Assembly: GCF_016863195.1 (NCBI RefSeq) | Contig: NZ_BOOK01000010.1 | Span: 124,001-188,000 of the forward strand | Length of the DNA stretch: 64,000 nt | Source: Paraplanobispora takensis | Lineage (GTDB): Bacteria > Actinomycetota > Actinomycetes > Streptosporangiales > Streptosporangiaceae | Direction: 5' to 3' | Shown here: piece after piece, positions 26,199-35,569 of the stretch | Layout of the letters: every line of letters starts with the position of its first letter | Position numbering within the stretch: position 1 is the first letter of the stretch | The notes under the pieces: generated by a model | What the model was told of the DNA's origin: nothing | Databases searched by the model: none | The model's input: the letters and a program-made list of their open reading frames with translations, nothing else | Position numbers and translations under genes: made by a program

Positions 26199-26963
26199 AT
26201 GACCCCCGTACTGGAACTCCGCGGGATCGACAAGAGCTTCGGTCCCGTCCAGGTCCTGCACGACGTCGCCCTCTCCGTCCACGCCGGAGAGGTGACCGCG
26301 CTGGTCGGCGACAACGGCGCCGGTAAGTCCACCCTCGTCAAGTGCGTCGGCGGCATCCACCCCATCGACTCGGGCGAGTACCTCTTCGAGGGCAAGCCCG
26401 TCCAGGTCCACAGCCCGCGCGAGGCCGCCGCCCTGGGCATCGAGATCGTCTACCAGGACCTGGCGCTGTGCGACAACCTCGACATCGTCCAGAACATGTT
26501 CCTGGGACGCGAGCACAAGCGCGGCATCGTCCTCGACGAGGACACCATGGAGGAGATGGCGGCCAAGACGCTTGAGGGCCTGTCGGTCCGGACCGTCAAG
26601 TCCATCCGCCAGCACGTCTCCAGCCTCTCCGGCGGCCAGCGGCAGACCGTGGCGATCGCCAAGGCCGTGCTCTGGAACAGCAAGGTCGTCATCCTCGACG
26701 AACCCACCGCGGCGCTGGGCGTCGCGCAGACCGCGCAGGTGCTGGAACTGGTCCGCCGGCTGGCCGACCAGGGCCTGGCCGTGGTGCTCATCTCGCACAA
26801 CATGAACGACGTGTTCGCCGTGTCCGACCGGATCGCCGCGCTGTACCTCGGCCGGATGGCGGCCCAGGTGAAGACCTCGGACGTCACCCACGCGCAGGTC
26901 GTCGAACTGATCACCTCCGGCCGGAGCGGGGACCTCGGCCTGACCAACGGAGTTCCGGCATGA
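26199..26963 (+). CDS. xylG: sugar ABC transporter ATP-binding protein
   Basis: The 254-residue protein has one ABC ATPase domain: Walker A GDNGAGKST (about 35-43), the Q-loop, signature LSGGQRQ, and Walker B VILDEPTAALG. It powers sugar import through XylH. E. coli XylG has two fused ABC domains (~510 residues), so this single-domain form must dimerise. Its last codons overlap the xylH start (ATGA). Confidence 0.92.
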   Translation: MTPVLELRGIDKSFGPVQVLHDVALSVHAGEVTALVGDNGAGKSTLVKCVGGIHPIDSGEYLFEGKPVQVHSPREAAALGIEIVYQDLALCDNLDIVQNMFLGREHKRGIVLDEDTMEEMAAKTLEGLSVRTVKSIRQHVSSLSGGQRQTVAIAKAVLWNSKVVILDEPTAALGVAQTAQVLELVRRLADQGLAVVLISHNMNDVFAVSDRIAALYLGRMAAQVKTSDVTHAQVVELITSGRSGDLGLTNGVPA

Positions 26964-28201
26964 CCACCACCATCGAGAGCAAGCCAGAGTCCCCCTCGAT
27001 CGCCTCCAACGTCCGCGGCTACGCCGAGCGGGTCCGCGGCGGCGACATGGGCGCGTTGCCCGCGGTGCTCGGCCTGATCGTGCTCTGCACGGTCTTCTCG
27101 ATCCTGCGGCCCTCCTTCCTCACCTCGGGCAACTTCGCCAACCTGTTCACCCAGGGCGCGGCCATCACCGTGATCGCCATGGGCCTGGTGTTCGTCCTGC
27201 TCCTCGGCGAGATCGACCTGTCGGCGGGCTTCGCCAGCGGTGTCTGCGCCGCGGTGCTCGCGATCCTGCTCACCGACCAGGGCCAGCCCTGGTACGTGGC
27301 GGTGGCCGCGGCCATCCTCACCGGCGTCGCGATCGGCACCGCCCTCGGCACACTGGTCGCCAAGCTCGGCATCCCCTCCTTCGTGGTGACGCTCGCCGGC
27401 TTCCTCGGCTTCCAGGGCCTGGTGCTGCTGCTGGTCAAGGGCGGCACGAACATCTCCATCCGGGACGAGACGATCCTCGCGATCGCCAACAAGAACCTGC
27501 CGCCGGTGTGGGGCTGGGCTCTGCTGATCGCCGGCGTCGTCGGTTACGCGGCGGTCCAGCTCCTGCGGGCGCGCAAGCGGACCGCGCGCGGCCTGGCCGC
27601 CGACCCGATCTCGCTGATCGCGCTGCGCGTGGGGGCGCTGGCCGTCCTGGGCGGGCTGGCCGTCTACTTCCTGAACCTGGAGCGCAGCCGCAACGCGGCG
27701 GTCGTCTCGCTCAAGGGCGTGCCGATCGTCGTCCCGATCATCGTCGTGCTCCTGCTGGTGCTGACCTTCGTGCTGCGCCGCACCGGGTACGGCCGGCACC
27801 TGTACGCCGTCGGCGGCAACGCCGAGGCGGCCCGCCGGGCCGGCATCAACGTGGACCGGATGAAGATCACCGCGTTCGTGCTCTGTTCGGTCCTGGCCTC
27901 GGTCGGCGGCATCATCGCGGCCTCCCGGGGCGCCTCGGTCGACCCCAACACCGGCGGCAGCAACGTGCTGCTGTACGCCGTGGGCGCGGCCGTGATCGGC
28001 GGCACCAGCCTCTTCGGCGGCAAGGGCCGCGTCCTGGACGCGGTCCTGGGCGGCGCGGTGGTCGCGGTCATCGAGAACGGCATGGGCCTGATGGGCTACA
28101 GCTCCGGCGTGAAGTACATCGTCACCGGCTCCGTCCTGCTCCTGGCCGCCAGCGTGGACGCGCTGTCCCGCAGGCGCGCCGCCGCAACTGGTCTAGGGTG
28201 A
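26960..28201 (+). CDS. xylH: sugar ABC transporter permease
   Basis: The 413-residue membrane protein belongs to the BPD_transp_2 family (PF02653) used by ribose/xylose importers. About ten to eleven transmembrane helices are visible, with LGEIDLSAGF, GTLVAKLGIPSFVVTLAG and the EAARRAGI-type loop (NAEAARRAGINV) that contacts the ATPase. It is slightly longer than RbsC, matching XylH. The start overlaps xylG, so the two are translationally coupled. Confidence 0.92.
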   Translation: MTTTIESKPESPSIASNVRGYAERVRGGDMGALPAVLGLIVLCTVFSILRPSFLTSGNFANLFTQGAAITVIAMGLVFVLLLGEIDLSAGFASGVCAAVLAILLTDQGQPWYVAVAAAILTGVAIGTALGTLVAKLGIPSFVVTLAGFLGFQGLVLLLVKGGTNISIRDETILAIANKNLPPVWGWALLIAGVVGYAAVQLLRARKRTARGLAADPISLIALRVGALAVLGGLAVYFLNLERSRNAAVVSLKGVPIVVPIIVVLLLVLTFVLRRTGYGRHLYAVGGNAEAARRAGINVDRMKITAFVLCSVLASVGGIIAASRGASVDPNTGGSNVLLYAVGAAVIGGTSLFGGKGRVLDAVLGGAVVAVIENGMGLMGYSSGVKYIVTGSVLLLAASVDALSRRRAAATGLG

Positions 28202-28236
28202 TCCACGACTCCGACCGACCTAAGGAACGCCACGCG

Positions 28237-29490
28237 ATGCGAGCCGGTCCCTCCCAAGAGGAGATCAGGCGCCACAACCTCGGCGCCCTGCTCCGTCACG
28301 TTCATCTGGGCGGGCCGACCTCGCGGGCGGAGCTCACCAGCCGGATGGGGCTCAACCGCAGCACCATCATGGCCCTCACCGCCGACCTCACCGCCGCGGG
28401 CCTGGTCAGGGAGGAGCTGCCGCGCGAGACCGGACGCGCGGGACGCCCCTCCCTGGTGGTCCGCCCGGAGTCGGCGCGGGTCTACGTGTTCGCCCTGGAC
28501 GTGGGCGTCGACCGGCTGGTCGCCGCCCGCGTGGGCCTGGGCGGAACGGTCCTGGACCGGCGCGAGACGGTACGGCGCCGCGGCCCTTTCGTCATGGAGG
28601 AGGTCGTCGGGCCGCTGGCCGCCTTCGCCCGGCAGATGCACCGCAAGACCCGGCCGGACACGGTCTGCGTCGGAGCCGCCGCGGCCTTCTCCGGCGGGGT
28701 GGCCCGTGAGGACGGCGTCGTTCGGTTCGGGCCGAACATGGACTCGGTGGACGTGCCGTTCGGCGAGGAGATGGCCCGGCGCCTCGGGCTCGGCCTGCCC
28801 GTGACGGTCGGCAACGACGCCAACCTCGGGGCGATGGCCGAGCACACCCGCGGCGTGGGCGTCGGATGCCGCGACCTGATCTACCTCCACGGCGATGTCG
28901 GCGTCGGCGGAGGCGTGATCGTCAACGGCGCCCTGCTCGGCGGGCACCAGGGCTTCGGCGGCGAGGTGGGGCACATGGTCGTCAACCCCAAGGGCCGCTC
29001 CTGCGGGTGCGGCTCGCTCGGCTGCCTGGAGGCCGAGGTGGGGGAGCGGGCCCTGCTGGAGGCCGCCGGGCGCTTCGAGAACCACGGCGCCCAGCCGTAC
29101 AACGGATCCAACGGCTCCAACGGGTCCGGCGCCCTGATCGGCCGGGACGCGGTCCGCGCCGTGGTCGACGCGGCCGACCGCGGCGACATCGTCGCCCAGG
29201 CGGCGCTGGGCAGGGTCGGCGACTGGCTCGGGCTGGGCGTCGCCAACCTGGTCAACATCTTCAACCCGGAGATGGTCGTCTTCGGCGGCACGCTCCGCGA
29301 GGTCTACCTCGGCTCCGCCGCCCAGGTGCGCAGCCGCATCACGACCGACGCGCTTCCCCCGGCGCGGGAGCACCTGCGCCTTCGCACCTCCGCCCTCGGC
29401 GACGACGCCACCCTCATCGGCGCCGCCGAGCTGGCCTTCGCCCAGGTCCTGGCCGACCCCCTGGAGGTCCTCGCCCGCGCCGGATCGTGA
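28237..29490 (+). CDS. xylR: ROK family transcriptional regulator of the xyl operon
   Basis: The 417-residue protein has an N-terminal MarR-like winged helix (about 10-75; TSRAELTSRMGLNRSTIMAL) and a ROK sugar-kinase-like domain with the zinc motif in GHMVVNPKGRSCGCGSLGCLEAE (about 247-269, split here for reference). ROK regulators of this build repress sugar genes until the sugar binds; position at the end of xylFGH suggests xylose as inducer. A Asn-Gly-Ser repeat (about 289-297) is an unusual flexible insert. AAGGA lies 10 bases before ATG 28237. The symbol is by context. Confidence 0.85.
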   Translation: MRAGPSQEEIRRHNLGALLRHVHLGGPTSRAELTSRMGLNRSTIMALTADLTAAGLVREELPRETGRAGRPSLVVRPESARVYVFALDVGVDRLVAARVGLGGTVLDRRETVRRRGPFVMEEVVGPLAAFARQMHRKTRPDTVCVGAAAAFSGGVAREDGVVRFGPNMDSVDVPFGEEMARRLGLGLPVTVGNDANLGAMAEHTRGVGVGCRDLIYLHGDVGVGGGVIVNGALLGGHQGFGGEVGHMVVNPKGRSCGCGSLGCLEAEVGERALLEAAGRFENHGAQPYNGSNGSNGSGALIGRDAVRAVVDAADRGDIVAQAALGRVGDWLGLGVANLVNIFNPEMVVFGGTLREVYLGSAAQVRSRITTDALPPAREHLRLRTSALGDDATLIGAAELAFAQVLADPLEVLARAGS

Positions 29491-29491
29491 C

Positions 29492-29516
29492 GGGACCGCG
29501 GCGATCCCGCGGTTCC
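29492..29516. terminator. convergent hairpin
   Basis: GGGACCGCGG and CCGCGGTTCC (one G-T pair) form a ten-base stem with a five-base loop between the convergent ROK and metallopeptidase genes, starting one base after the ROK stop. Confidence 0.5.
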
Positions 29517-29531
29517 GGAACGGTGCGCGGC

Positions 29532-30368
29532 TCAGGAGACGCTGCGGCTGGAGGCCGTCCAGGTGTTGCAGGAGGCCGGAGAGCCGGAGTCGAAGCCCCG
29601 CCGCATCCAGAACGCCTGGCTGCGGCCCTTGCCGTGGTCGTTGGTCGGCCAGGTCTTGTGGCCGTTCTCGGTGGTCCACTCCAGCATGGCCTCCCAGTGC
29701 TCCGGGGTGACCTCCAGATCCCGGGCGGCCCCGCGCAGGAAGACCGCGGCCAGGCAGTCGGCCTGCAGTTCGAGGCGGCGGGAGAGCGCGAGCCTGACGC
29801 CGGTGCGGGCCTGCCAGGCGCTCTGGCCGTAGTACGGCAGGATGCCGGCCAGTTGCTGCACGTGGTGGGCGTACTCGTGGGCCATGAACTGCGCGTGGTT
29901 GGGGGCGTAGGGGTTCTGCAGCACCCTGCGGGTGACGCCGATGTACATGGTGCGGTTGCTGGAGCAGTAGTAGCCGCCCGCCCCGGTGGGCCACTTGCCG
30001 CACGGGCTGCTCACCCTGGAGGTGACGAAGCGCAGCGTCGGCTGGCTGAAGGGCAGGCCGGCCTTCCTGAACTGGGCCGCCCACGTCCTGCCGAGGCAGC
30101 GGTTGACGCGGGTCATGAAACGCCGGTAGGAGGCCGCGTTCCCCGCGATGATCCGGCCGGCCTCGCACCTGCCGCCGGCGATCTCGCCGGTCCGGTACAG
30201 GGAGTTCGACGTGGCGGCGGCCTTGCCGCTCAACTGCACTCCCTGCTTCCCGGCGGCGGCGACGGCCGAAATGGCGACCGTGCCCGCCTCGCCCGAGCCG
30301 GGCGCCAGGGAAAGGGAGAGGGAGGCCACGGCGAGGGACACCAGTGACCCTGAGAGGAGGGAGTTCAT
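29532..30368 (-). CDS. exported neutral zinc metallopeptidase (PF04228 type)
   Basis: The 278-residue protein has a signal peptide (about 1-28), then a YpfJ-like zinc peptidase domain. HEYAH (about 168-172) is the HExxH zinc site and LELQADCLAA (about 203-212) supplies the third ligand Glu and the family's conserved Asp. Four Cys outside the active site may form disulfides. The substrate is unknown; it acts outside the membrane. I chose ATG 30368-30366 because it starts the signal peptide; a longer frame begins at 30431. No ribosome-binding site is visible, so the start is uncertain. Confidence 0.82.
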   Translation of the reverse strand: MNSLLSGSLVSLAVASLSLSLAPGSGEAGTVAISAVAAAGKQGVQLSGKAAATSNSLYRTGEIAGGRCEAGRIIAGNAASYRRFMTRVNRCLGRTWAAQFRKAGLPFSQPTLRFVTSRVSSPCGKWPTGAGGYYCSSNRTMYIGVTRRVLQNPYAPNHAQFMAHEYAHHVQQLAGILPYYGQSAWQARTGVRLALSRRLELQADCLAAVFLRGAARDLEVTPEHWEAMLEWTTENGHKTWPTNDHGKGRSQAFWMRRGFDSGSPASCNTWTASSRSVS

Positions 30369-30447
30369 GGTGTGCAAAAGGTTATGACATGTGTGAATAA
30401 AGCATGCAGGTTCGCCCTCGATGGGCGGCACCGCATGGTAGGCGAAC

Positions 30448-30453
30448 TAGACT
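30448..30453 (+). promoter_or_regulatory. -10-like element of dxs
   Basis: TAGACT lies 35 bases upstream of the dxs start. No convincing -35 hexamer is at the right distance, so this is tentative. Confidence 0.25.
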
Positions 30454-30488
30454 CGCTTTGAAGGTGACTGGACAGAGGGGATGATTCC

Positions 30489-32408
30489 GTGAGCGAGCGG
30501 ACCGCACGGCCGGGCAGTCTTCTGGAGTCGGTCAAGGGACCACGGGACCTCAAGCTGATGGCGGCCGACGAGCTCCCGCGACTCGCGGCCGAGATCCGGG
30601 ACCTGCTCGTCTCCTCCACCGCCCGAACCGGCGGGCACCTCGGCCCCAACCTCGGCGTGGTCGAGCTGACCATCGCCCTGCACCGCGTCTTCGACTCGCC
30701 GCGCGACCGCATCCTGTGGGACACCGGGCACCAGGCGTACGTGCACAAGATGCTCACCGGCCGCGCGGGACTGTTCGACAGGCTCCGCCAGGAGGGCGGC
30801 CTGTCCGGCTATCCCAGCCAGGCCGAGTCCGAGCACGACATCATCGAGAACTCGCACGCCTCCACCGCGCTGTCGTACGCCGACGGCCTGGCCAAGGCCT
30901 ACAAGGTGCGCGGCGAGGGCGACCGCTCGGTCGTCGCGGTGATCGGCGACGGTGCCCTCACCGGCGGCATGGCCTGGGAGGCGCTCAACAACATCGCCGG
31001 GCACAAGGACCTGCCGCTGATCATCGTGGTCAACGACAACGGCCGCTCCTACTCGCCGACCATCGGCGGCCTGGCCAACCACCTGGCCTCGCTGCGCGCC
31101 ACCCAGCGCTACGAGGACGTGCTCGACTTCGTCAAGGACAACCTGACGAAGGTGCCCCTGGTCGGCGCCCCCGTCTACGACGCGCTGCACGGGGTCAAGA
31201 AGGGCCTCAAGGACGTCCTGGCCCCGCAGGTCATGTTCGAGGACCTCGGCCTGAAGTACATCGGCCTGGTCGACGGCCACGACGAGCAGGCCGTGGAGGC
31301 CGCGCTGCGCAGGGCGCGCGACTTCCGCCGCCCGGTCATCGTGCACGTGCTCACCAAGAAGGGCTTCGGCTACTCCCCGGCCGAGAACCACGGGGAGGAC
31401 TGCTTCCACTCGCCCGGCGTCTTCGACCCGCTGACCGGCGAGGAGAAGCCCAAGCCGCACGGCTGGACCAACGTGTTCAGCCAGGAGATCGTACGGCTCG
31501 GCGCCGAGCGGCAGGACATCGTGGCGATCACCGCCGCGATGCTCGGCCCGACCGGCCTGATCCCGTTCTCCGAGGCCTACCCCGACCGCCTCTACGACGT
31601 CGGCATCGCCGAGCAGCACGCGCTGACCAGCGCCGCCGGTCTGGCGCTCGGCGGGCTGCACCCGGTGGTGGCGGTCTACGCCACCTTCCTCAACCGGGCC
31701 TTCGACCAGCTGCTGATGGACGTCGCCCTGCACAAGCTCCCGGTCACCGTGGTGCTCGACCGGGCGGGCGTCACCGGCGACGACGGCGCCAGCCACAACG
31801 GCATGTGGGACCTGTCGATCCTGCAGGTCGTGCCGGGCCTGGCCATCGCGGTGCCGCGCGACGAGCCGCGCCTGCGCGAACTGCTCTCCGAGGCCGTGGC
31901 GGTCGACGACGGCCCCACCGTCGTGCGCTTCCCCAAGGGCCCGGTCGGCCCCGAGATCGAGGCCGTCGGCAAGCTCGGCGGGATGGACGTGCTGCGCGCG
32001 GGCGACCCCGACGTGCTGATCGTCTCGGCGGGCCCGATGGCCGAGACGTGCATGGAGGCGGCCGGGCTGCTCGACGCCCAGGGGATCTCCGCCACGGTGG
32101 TGGACCCGCGCTGGGTCAAGCCGCTGGACGAGGCGCTGGTGCCGGCCGCGCGGGTGCACAAGCTGGTCGTGGTGGTCGAGGACAACGGCCGGGTGGGCGG
32201 TGTCGGCGACGCGGTGGCCAGGATGCTGCGCGACGCCGACGTGGACGTCCCGGTGCGCACCTACGGCATCCCGCAGCGCTTCCTGGACCACGCCAAGCGG
32301 GCGAAGGTCCTCAGCGACATCGGCCTGACCGCCCAGGACATCGCCCGGGAGGTCACCGAGGCGGTCGCGAAGCGCTCTCCGGTTCTGGAGAACCACCCGG
32401 CCCGCTGA
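30489..32408 (+). CDS. dxs: 1-deoxy-D-xylulose-5-phosphate synthase
   Basis: DXS condenses pyruvate and glyceraldehyde 3-phosphate to DXP, the first step of the MEP isoprenoid pathway, using thiamine diphosphate. The 639-residue protein shows the N-terminal [14 protein letters not shown], the ThDP motif [16 protein letters not shown], the transketolase-type [16 protein letters not shown] segment and a C-terminal domain, all at family length. GTG 30489 follows GAGGGG. Its 3' end overlaps the convergent DedA gene by 56 bases. Confidence 0.98.
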   Translation: MSERTARPGSLLESVKGPRDLKLMAADELPRLAAEIRDLLVSSTARTGGHLGPNLGVVELTIALHRVFDSPRDRILWDTGHQAYVHKMLTGRAGLFDRLRQEGGLSGYPSQAESEHDIIENSHASTALSYADGLAKAYKVRGEGDRSVVAVIGDGALTGGMAWEALNNIAGHKDLPLIIVVNDNGRSYSPTIGGLANHLASLRATQRYEDVLDFVKDNLTKVPLVGAPVYDALHGVKKGLKDVLAPQVMFEDLGLKYIGLVDGHDEQAVEAALRRARDFRRPVIVHVLTKKGFGYSPAENHGEDCFHSPGVFDPLTGEEKPKPHGWTNVFSQEIVRLGAERQDIVAITAAMLGPTGLIPFSEAYPDRLYDVGIAEQHALTSAAGLALGGLHPVVAVYATFLNRAFDQLLMDVALHKLPVTVVLDRAGVTGDDGASHNGMWDLSILQVVPGLAIAVPRDEPRLRELLSEAVAVDDGPTVVRFPKGPVGPEIEAVGKLGGMDVLRAGDPDVLIVSAGPMAETCMEAAGLLDAQGISATVVDPRWVKPLDEALVPAARVHKLVVVVEDNGRVGGVGDAVARMLRDADVDVPVRTYGIPQRFLDHAKRAKVLSDIGLTAQDIAREVTEAVAKRSPVLENHPAR

Positions 32409-33072
32409 TCTCGGCGGCACCGGATCCGGCGGGCCCCGGCTCGCCGGATCCACCGGAGTTCCCGGACGCCGCCCGCGCGTTCCTGCTCGCGCGGGTCCGC
32501 CGGGTGACGACGGCCAGGCCCACGGCGAGCAGGGCGGCGCACGCGGCCAGGGGCACCGTCAGGTGCTGGTTGTCGCGCATGAAGTCCGCCGCCAGGGATC
32601 CCAGCGTCAGATAGGTCGTCACCCAGGCGGCCCCGCCCGCCAGCGCCCAGCGGATGAAACTCCGGTACGGCATGCCCAGCGTCCCGGCGAGGATCGGGGT
32701 CAGCGCGTTCACCACCGGCAGGAAGTGGGCGGCGGCCAGGGCGGGACCGCCGCCGCTGCCCGTGGCGATCCGTTCGGCGCGGGCCCAGCGGTGTTCTCCG
32801 ATCCACCGGCCGGCCCTGCTGTGGCGGACCCGCGCGCCGTACCGGCGGCCCAGCAGCCAGCCGCCGCTGGCCCCCAGGAAGCAGCCGGCGGTGCCGGCCG
32901 CCGCGACCAGCGCGATCTCGGCCGGACTCGTCAGCGCGGCGCCGGCCACGATGATCGACGCGTCGGCGGGGATCACCAGCCCGGTCAGCAGGGTGTTGTC
33001 CAGAGCCAGCACGGCCATCAGGACCCCGCCCACCAGGGCGGGATCCAGCTGGCCCAATATGTCCAGGATCAT
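32353..33072 (-). CDS. DedA family (SNARE-associated) membrane protein
   Basis: The 239-residue protein has about five hydrophobic segments and the DedA features: a first reentrant helix pair ([13 protein letters not shown]), [13 protein letters not shown] and [23 protein letters not shown]. DedA proteins are lipid scramblase-like membrane proteins linked to undecaprenyl phosphate or phospholipid flipping and membrane potential. The last ~50 residues form a Gly/Ser/Pro-rich tail, part of which is encoded opposite the end of dxs. ATG 33072-33070 follows GGGAG. Confidence 0.85.
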   Translation of the reverse strand: MILDILGQLDPALVGGVLMAVLALDNTLLTGLVIPADASIIVAGAALTSPAEIALVAAAGTAGCFLGASGGWLLGRRYGARVRHSRAGRWIGEHRWARAERIATGSGGGPALAAAHFLPVVNALTPILAGTLGMPYRSFIRWALAGGAAWVTTYLTLGSLAADFMRDNQHLTVPLAACAALLAVGLAVVTRRTRASRNARAASGNSGGSGEPGPAGSGAAEISGPGGSPEPESASRPPR

Positions 33073-33183
33073 GCTCCCATCCTCCTCGGCCGGGCCGCCG
33101 AGCAGATCCGGACTTACCCCGAGAAGAACCCTTACTTTCCCGGACCGCCCCCCGCCCCCCGCTCCCGGCCGGGGCCCCGCGGC

Positions 33184-34302
33184 TCAGCCGTCGAGGGAGA
33201 TCGCGTTCTTGGCCCGCTCGACCGACTCCTCGGGCGCGGGACCGCCCGGGTTCTCGGTGGCCAGCGCCTGGTTGAGCGCGACGAAGGGGCGCATCCGCTC
33301 CTCGTAGCGGGCGAACGCGGCGCGGTGCCCGCCGGGCGTCCCGGCGGCCCGGCCCAGCTCGCCGGCCAGGACGCAGGCGCCCACCAGGGACAGGCTGGTG
33401 CCCTGCCCGGACATCGGCGACGGGCAGTAGCCGGCGTCGCCGAGCAGCGCGACCCGTCCCGACGACCAGCGGTCCATGCGGACCTGCGCCATCGCGTCGA
33501 AATAGAAGTCGGGCGCCTCCCGCATGGCCTTCAGCAGCCGCGGGGTCTCCCAGCGCAGGCCGGCGCAGCGCTCCTCGACGAGCCGCATGTGCCGCTCGAC
33601 GTCGCGGTGGTCGTAGTCGAACGGCTCGGAGCCGAAGCCGATGGTGACCCTGAGCTCGGTGTTGCCGCGCACCGGGTAGATGCCGTACCCCGCCTCGCCC
33701 TCCCTGAGCCAGACCTGCCAGTCCTGCAGGCCCAGGAAGTTCTCCGTGCTGAAGATCGCCAGGTGGGTGCCCAGGTGGTGGAGGAAGCGTCCCTCCTCGC
33801 CGAAGACGAGACCGCGCACGTTCGAGTGCAGGCCGTCGGCGCCCACCACGAGGTCGAAGTCGCGCCTCGCCCCGCTGTCGAAACCGGCCAGGACGCCGTG
33901 CTCGTGCTCGCGCAGCGCGGTGATGGAGTCGCCGAAGACGTACTCGACGTCGTCACACGTGATCTCGTGCAGCATCCGGACGAGGTCCTCGCGCAGCAGC
34001 TCGACGTCGTCGTTGTCGAGCCGTCCGCCGCTGAAGGTGGCCTCGGTGTCACGCATGATCTCGTTGCCGTCGCAGTCGAGCACGGACATGCCGCGCATGC
34101 GGGTGCGGGTGCGCCTTACCTCCTGCAGCAGGCCCATGCGCTCGACGACGCCGAGCGCGGCGCCGCGGACGTCGACGGCCTGCCCGCCGCCGCGCACCGC
34201 GGGGGCCCGCTCGACCACCGTCGGAGTGAGGCCGTGGCGGTGCAGCCAGTAGGCCAGGACCGGACCGGCGACACCCGCGCCGGAGATGAGAACCGTCGTC
34301 AT
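33184..34302 (-). CDS. FAD-dependent aromatic-type monooxygenase
   Basis: The 372-residue protein has the PF01494 fold: GAGVAGPVLAYWL (about 8-20; GxGxxG for FAD), DLVVGADGLHSNVR (DG motif, about 150-163) and RVALLGDAGYCPSPMSGQG (GD motif, about 285-302). It hydroxylates or epoxidises an unknown aromatic compound with NAD(P)H and O2; many relatives degrade or inactivate antibiotics such as tetracyclines or rifamycins. The gene is divergent from a GntR-TetR regulator with three palindromes in between, so it is probably induced by its substrate. Confidence 0.88.
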   Translation of the reverse strand: MTTVLISGAGVAGPVLAYWLHRHGLTPTVVERAPAVRGGGQAVDVRGAALGVVERMGLLQEVRRTRTRMRGMSVLDCDGNEIMRDTEATFSGGRLDNDDVELLREDLVRMLHEITCDDVEYVFGDSITALREHEHGVLAGFDSGARRDFDLVVGADGLHSNVRGLVFGEEGRFLHHLGTHLAIFSTENFLGLQDWQVWLREGEAGYGIYPVRGNTELRVTIGFGSEPFDYDHRDVERHMRLVEERCAGLRWETPRLLKAMREAPDFYFDAMAQVRMDRWSSGRVALLGDAGYCPSPMSGQGTSLSLVGACVLAGELGRAAGTPGGHRAAFARYEERMRPFVALNQALATENPGGPAPEESVERAKNAISLDG

Positions 34303-34327
34303 GGAAGAGTCCCCTCGCATCATTGGG

Positions 34328-34338
34328 ATACGCCGTAT
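34328..34338. promoter_or_regulatory. palindrome ATACG-C-CGTAT
   Basis: A perfect 5-1-5 inverted repeat lies 26 bases upstream of the monooxygenase start codon, in its leader or promoter. It is a candidate TetR-type site for the adjacent regulator. Confidence 0.35.
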
Positions 34339-34348
34339 GCGGCTGAAT

Positions 34349-34359
34349 GTACGGTGTAC
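34349..34359. promoter_or_regulatory. palindrome GTAC-GGT-GTAC
   Basis: A short inverted repeat lies ten bases from the ATACGCCGTAT palindrome, still within the monooxygenase promoter region. Being spaced 21 bases centre to centre, the two could be bound on one face of the helix. Confidence 0.3.
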
Positions 34360-34396
34360 GAACAGGGTGGTCAACTGGCCTTTTCGCCTTGCTGAG

Positions 34397-34447
34397 CTAG
34401 TACAGAGGGCGGGATTGCGGAAAACCGCCTGCTATCGTCTGTACTAG
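34397..34447. promoter_or_regulatory. long-armed inverted repeat upstream of GntR-TetR gene
   Basis: CTAGTACAGA (34397-34406) and TCTGTACTAG (34438-34447) are perfect ten-base arms, 31 bases apart, ending 21 bases before the regulator's start. A nested GGCGG/CCGCC pair (34408-34412, 34425-34429) lies inside. The outer arms resemble GntR-type operator halves, and the right arm overlaps the probable -10 region of the regulator, so autoregulation is likely. Confidence 0.55.
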
Positions 34448-34468
34448 GACAGCAGGAAAGGGACGCCG

Positions 34469-35431
34469 GTGACCGGAGAAATCGATCCGCCCTACCTGCG
34501 GATCGCCGCCGAGATCCGCAGGCGCATCGCCGACGGGGAGCTGGCTCCCGGTGACCGGGTGCCCTCGACGAGACGGATCGCCCGGGAATGGGGTGTCGCC
34601 CTGGCCACCGCCACCAGGGCGCTGGCCAAGCTGAGCCAGGAGGGCGTCGTGCAGGCGCGGCCCCGCGCGGGCACCGTGGTGGCACCGCGCGATCCCGCCC
34701 CCGAGCGGGTACGGCCCCGCGCCGCCGGATCGGAGCGGACGCGCCCGCGCGCCGCCGGCCCCGACCGGGAGCTCACCCGCGAGCGGATCGTGCGCGCCGC
34801 CATCGAGATCGCCGACGCCGAAGGGCTGGACGCGCTGTCCATGCGCGGCGTCGCCGCCCGGCTGGGCGTGGCCACCATGTCGCCCTACCGCTACGTGGAC
34901 GGCAAGGACGAGCTCATCCTGCTGATGGCCGACGCCGCCTACGCCGAGGGGACCTACCCCGACGACCCCCCGCAGGGCTGGCGCGCCCGGCTGGAGCTGG
35001 GCGCGCGCACGATGTGGGCGCTCTACCGCCGTCATCCGTGGCTGGCGCAGATCAGCTCACTGTCCCGGCCGCTGCCCCTGGGAGGACTGGCCGGGCACGC
35101 GGAGTGGGCCCTGGCCACACTCGACGCCCGCGGGCTCGGACCGGACAGGGCGTTCGAGCTGCACCTGCTGCTCTACACCTTCGTCCACGGCCTGGCGGTC
35201 AACCTGGAGCGGGGCGCCCAGGCCGAGGCCGCCACCGGCCTCACCGACGACCAGTGGATGGACTCCCAGCAGGCCGCGTTCGAGGCGATAGTCGCCTCGG
35301 GCCGTTACCCGGTCTTCACCAGGACCCTGACGTTCTTCGCCGACGGCTACGACCTCGATCTCGACGCGCTGTTCGAGGTCGGCCTGGCGGCGCTCCTGGA
35401 CGGCTTCGCCACCCTGCCCGGGCTGTCCTGA
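34469..35431 (+). CDS. GntR-TetR fusion transcriptional regulator
   Basis: The 320-residue protein carries two DNA-binding domains. Residues 7-70 form a GntR winged helix (YLRIAAEIRRRIADGELAPG, then VPSTRRIAREWG and TATRALAKL). A basic Pro/Arg linker (about 72-100) leads to a TetR helix-turn-helix (about 104-150; RIVRAAIEIADAEGLDALSMR, split here, and SPYRYVDGKDELI) and a TetR C-terminal ligand domain (about 160-315). It probably senses a hydrophobic compound and controls the divergent monooxygenase. GTG 34469 follows AGGAAAGG. This architecture is known in actinobacteria but little studied. Confidence 0.88.
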   Translation: MTGEIDPPYLRIAAEIRRRIADGELAPGDRVPSTRRIAREWGVALATATRALAKLSQEGVVQARPRAGTVVAPRDPAPERVRPRAAGSERTRPRAAGPDRELTRERIVRAAIEIADAEGLDALSMRGVAARLGVATMSPYRYVDGKDELILLMADAAYAEGTYPDDPPQGWRARLELGARTMWALYRRHPWLAQISSLSRPLPLGGLAGHAEWALATLDARGLGPDRAFELHLLLYTFVHGLAVNLERGAQAEAATGLTDDQWMDSQQAAFEAIVASGRYPVFTRTLTFFADGYDLDLDALFEVGLAALLDGFATLPGLS

Positions 35432-35569
35432 CGGCCCGGGGCGCCGCCGCCGGGGTTTCGGCCCGGCCGGGTGCCGCCGGAGCGGACATCCGTACGCTCC
35501 GGGTCCGCATGACCCGCCGTTCGCGGGGGAAGCACCCGGGTGATCACACGACCCCGGGAGGTGTACCCG

